NCBI GenBank assembly: GCA_964478775.1 | Contig: CAYZJC010000026.1 | Location: 1 to 23,779 of the forward strand | DNA: 23,779 bases | Reading direction: 5' to 3' | Source: PNMQ01 sp964478775 | Lineage (GTDB): Bacteria; Pseudomonadota; Alphaproteobacteria; Paracaedibacterales; CAIOTO01 | Shown: positions 22,281-23,779 of the stretch, in pieces | Numbering within the stretch: the first letter of the stretch is position 1 | Layout: every line of letters begins with the position of its first letter | The notes under the pieces: generated by a model | What the model was told of the DNA's origin: nothing | Database searches by the model: none | What the model saw: only the letters and a program-made list of their open reading frames with translations | Program-made: the position numbers and the translations under genes

Positions 22281-23779
22281 ATGAAATCTGTTAGAATTGA
22301 TAAGCCGTTCTTATTCAAGCACTACTTGCACCCGTATAAAAGTAAATCCATTATTTTAACGTTGTCAGTATTAGGTGCTTCGTTGATTGTTTTGTGGTTT
22401 GGCCGTTTGCTTAAAGCTTTGGTTGACAACGGTGCCGTTGCTTCCGCACATACCTCACTTGAATCTACTTTTCTCATTATTTTGCTGTCAGTTCTTGCGC
22501 TTGCTTTATGCAGCTTTGGCAGAAGTTATTACAGTGCGTGGTTGGCAGAGAGGTGCTGTAATCAGTTGCGCTGTGATGTTTATAAACATTTATTGACATT
22601 AGATGTGAGTTATTATGACCAAGTATCAACGACAGATCTGGTTTCACGCCTCACGACAGATGTGATAACTGTACAGTCAATTATTGGGAATCTTTTTCCC
22701 ATTGTTTTGCGTAATTTTTTTTTAGTTTTAGGGGCTTTTGTCATGATGATGTGGGTATCTGTTAAACTCACGCTCTTAACACTTTTAATTGTTCCCTTTA
22801 TTTTGGTAACGGTGTTTTCTTTGGGAAAGTCCGTAAAGGTCTACACGAAGAAATTTCATGAACAACTTGGGGGACTTGGTTCTTATATTGAAGAGTCGTT
22901 GTTTCATATTCGTACAAACTATGCCTTTACGCATGAAGATATTGATACCAAAACAGTTGCTAAAATTTCTGAAACATTATTTGAAACGGCAGCAAAACGT
23001 AGCTTTAAGAAGGCGGTGTTATCGTCTTTTGTGATTACTGTTGCAATAGCAGGGGTGTGTGCAGTCGTGTATGTAGGATTGCATGATGTGATGCATCAAA
23101 CCTTAAGTAGTGGTGATTTGTCTAGCTTTATATTCTATGCTGCCTTGTGTGCGACCACTTGTGGGGGTGGGGCTGAAAACTATGCGGAATTTAAACGTGC
23201 ATCTGGTGCGGCTGATCGTATTATTGAATTGATTAAGCACTCAAGTACAAGGCAAATTGTTCCATCAACAACGGTTGTGCGAAGTCATATCCCCTCACGT
23301 GGAACTTTGGCGGTGCATAATGTTGACTTTGCCTATTGTACGTCGCCTCATCAAAACTTACAGCTCAGTAAAATTAATTTTACACTTAACCCTGGTGAGA
23401 AAATTGCGATTGTAGGTCCATCTGGGTCGGGCAAAAGTACTTTATTTTCCTTGTTGATGAAATTTTATGATCCGCAAGCTGGTTCGATTTATTTAGACGG
23501 CCAAGACTATAAAAGTTTGTCTTTGCATGATATTCGAAAACGCATCGCTTTGGTTCCCCAAGAACCTGCACTGTTTAGTGCGACTTTGCTTGATAATTTA
23601 TTATACGCAAAACCTGACGCTAGCTTGTCTGAACTTTCTTTGGCTATCGAAATTTCAAGACTACAAGATGTGATCGACAGTTTGCCGCAAGGGTTACACA
23701 CACCTGTTGGCCCAAAGGGTATTCGTTTATCAGGTGGGCAAAAGCAACGTGTGGCAATAGCACGCGCCATATTGCGTGA
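22281..23779 (+). CDS. ABC exporter, fused membrane and ATPase domains, 3' end outside window
   Basis: The first 499 residues of a half-size ABC exporter of the ABCB/MsbA type, inner membrane. The membrane domain covers about 1-310 with six hydrophobic segments (for example ILTLSVLGASLIVLWFG near 26-42 and FPIVLRNFFLVLGAFVMMMW near 139-158) and the coupling motif LDVSYYDQVSTTDLVSRLTT (about 109-128). The ATPase domain starts near 340: Walker A VGPSGSGKST (about 378-387), Q-loop LVPQEPALFSATLLDNL, and signature LSGGQKQRVAIARA (about 483-496). Walker B and the His switch lie beyond the window. The usual exported substrates are lipids, peptides or drugs; no partner gene is visible to decide. No clear ribosome site precedes ATG 22281. 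It follows tRNA-Ala by 41 bp. Confidence 0.93.
   Translation, partial: MKSVRIDKPFLFKHYLHPYKSKSIILTLSVLGASLIVLWFGRLLKALVDNGAVASAHTSLESTFLIILLSVLALALCSFGRSYYSAWLAERCCNQLRCDVYKHLLTLDVSYYDQVSTTDLVSRLTTDVITVQSIIGNLFPIVLRNFFLVLGAFVMMMWVSVKLTLLTLLIVPFILVTVFSLGKSVKVYTKKFHEQLGGLGSYIEESLFHIRTNYAFTHEDIDTKTVAKISETLFETAAKRSFKKAVLSSFVITVAIAGVCAVVYVGLHDVMHQTLSSGDLSSFIFYAALCATTCGGGAENYAEFKRASGAADRIIELIKHSSTRQIVPSTTVVRSHIPSRGTLAVHNVDFAYCTSPHQNLQLSKINFTLNPGEKIAIVGPSGSGKSTLFSLLMKFYDPQAGSIYLDGQDYKSLSLHDIRKRIALVPQEPALFSATLLDNLLYAKPDASLSELSLAIEISRLQDVIDSLPQGLHTPVGPKGIRLSGGQKQRVAIARAILR

Noticed and set aside
22012..22281. Minus-strand frame containing AEGNRTPDLYNAIVALYQLSY
   Set aside because: This is the well-known false protein produced by translating a tRNA-Ala gene in reverse; the tRNA at 22165-22240 explains it.

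Overview
The window looks like a piece of an AT-rich, Gram-negative alphaproteobacterial genome. The most likely source is a host-associated lineage near Holosporales / Paracaedibacteraceae, but this is inferred from protein character and not from a phylogenetic marker. The supporting signs are a class II (B12-dependent) NrdJ reductase, the alphaproteobacterial route to 5-aminolevulinate (HemA), LpxI, an LdtR-type MarR regulator, a Pal-like lipoprotein, and a secreted protein whose C-terminus looks like a eukaryotic WASP-family actin-nucleation module. Two short N runs (2455-2493 and 15385-15394) are assembly gaps, and each disturbs the reading frame of the gene it falls in.

Layout. 1-3238 (-) is nrdJ, open at the left edge, preceded by two candidate NrdR boxes 32 bp apart. 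3542-6070 (-) is a membrane chemoreceptor with NIT, HAMP and PAS regions. 6386-7210 (+) is an XRE-type HTH fused to a response-regulator receiver domain, convergent with a Ppx/GppA phosphatase (7215-8300, -). 8362-10565 (-) is a compact set that starts with an O6-alkylguanine-DNA methyltransferase, then an AlkD-like DNA glycosylase, then a small HAD-fold protein. 10566-11523 has no convincing gene but holds several strong hairpins. 11524-14281 (-) is a tightly overlapping three-gene operon: a SAM methyltransferase with a signal peptide, an alpha/beta hydrolase, and a class I glutamine-amidotransferase-like protein with a signal peptide. 14450-17421 (-) holds an RluA-type pseudouridine synthase, lpxI and an rsmB-like rRNA methyltransferase that is broken near a gap. 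On the + strand follow ldtR, pal and hemA. Convergent to hemA is the WASP-like protein (20274-21932, -). A tRNA-Ala(GGC) and an ABC exporter (22281 to the right edge) close the window.

How the genes fit together. Much of the window is housekeeping: dNTP synthesis, polyphosphate/ppGpp turnover, RNA modification, lipid A, haem, envelope integrity and DNA repair. Two loci stand out. The protein at 20274-21932 carries a signal peptide, a helical middle, duplicated poly-proline tracts, a WH2-like actin-binding motif, a central (C) helix and an acidic tail with a penultimate-region Trp. That order matches the proline-rich/WH2/central/acidic arrangement of Arp2/3 activators such as WASP and Rickettsia RickA. 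The operon at 11524-14281 couples enzymes that are normally cytosolic, two of which appear to be exported. Both point to interaction with a eukaryotic host. They are predictions from sequence alone.
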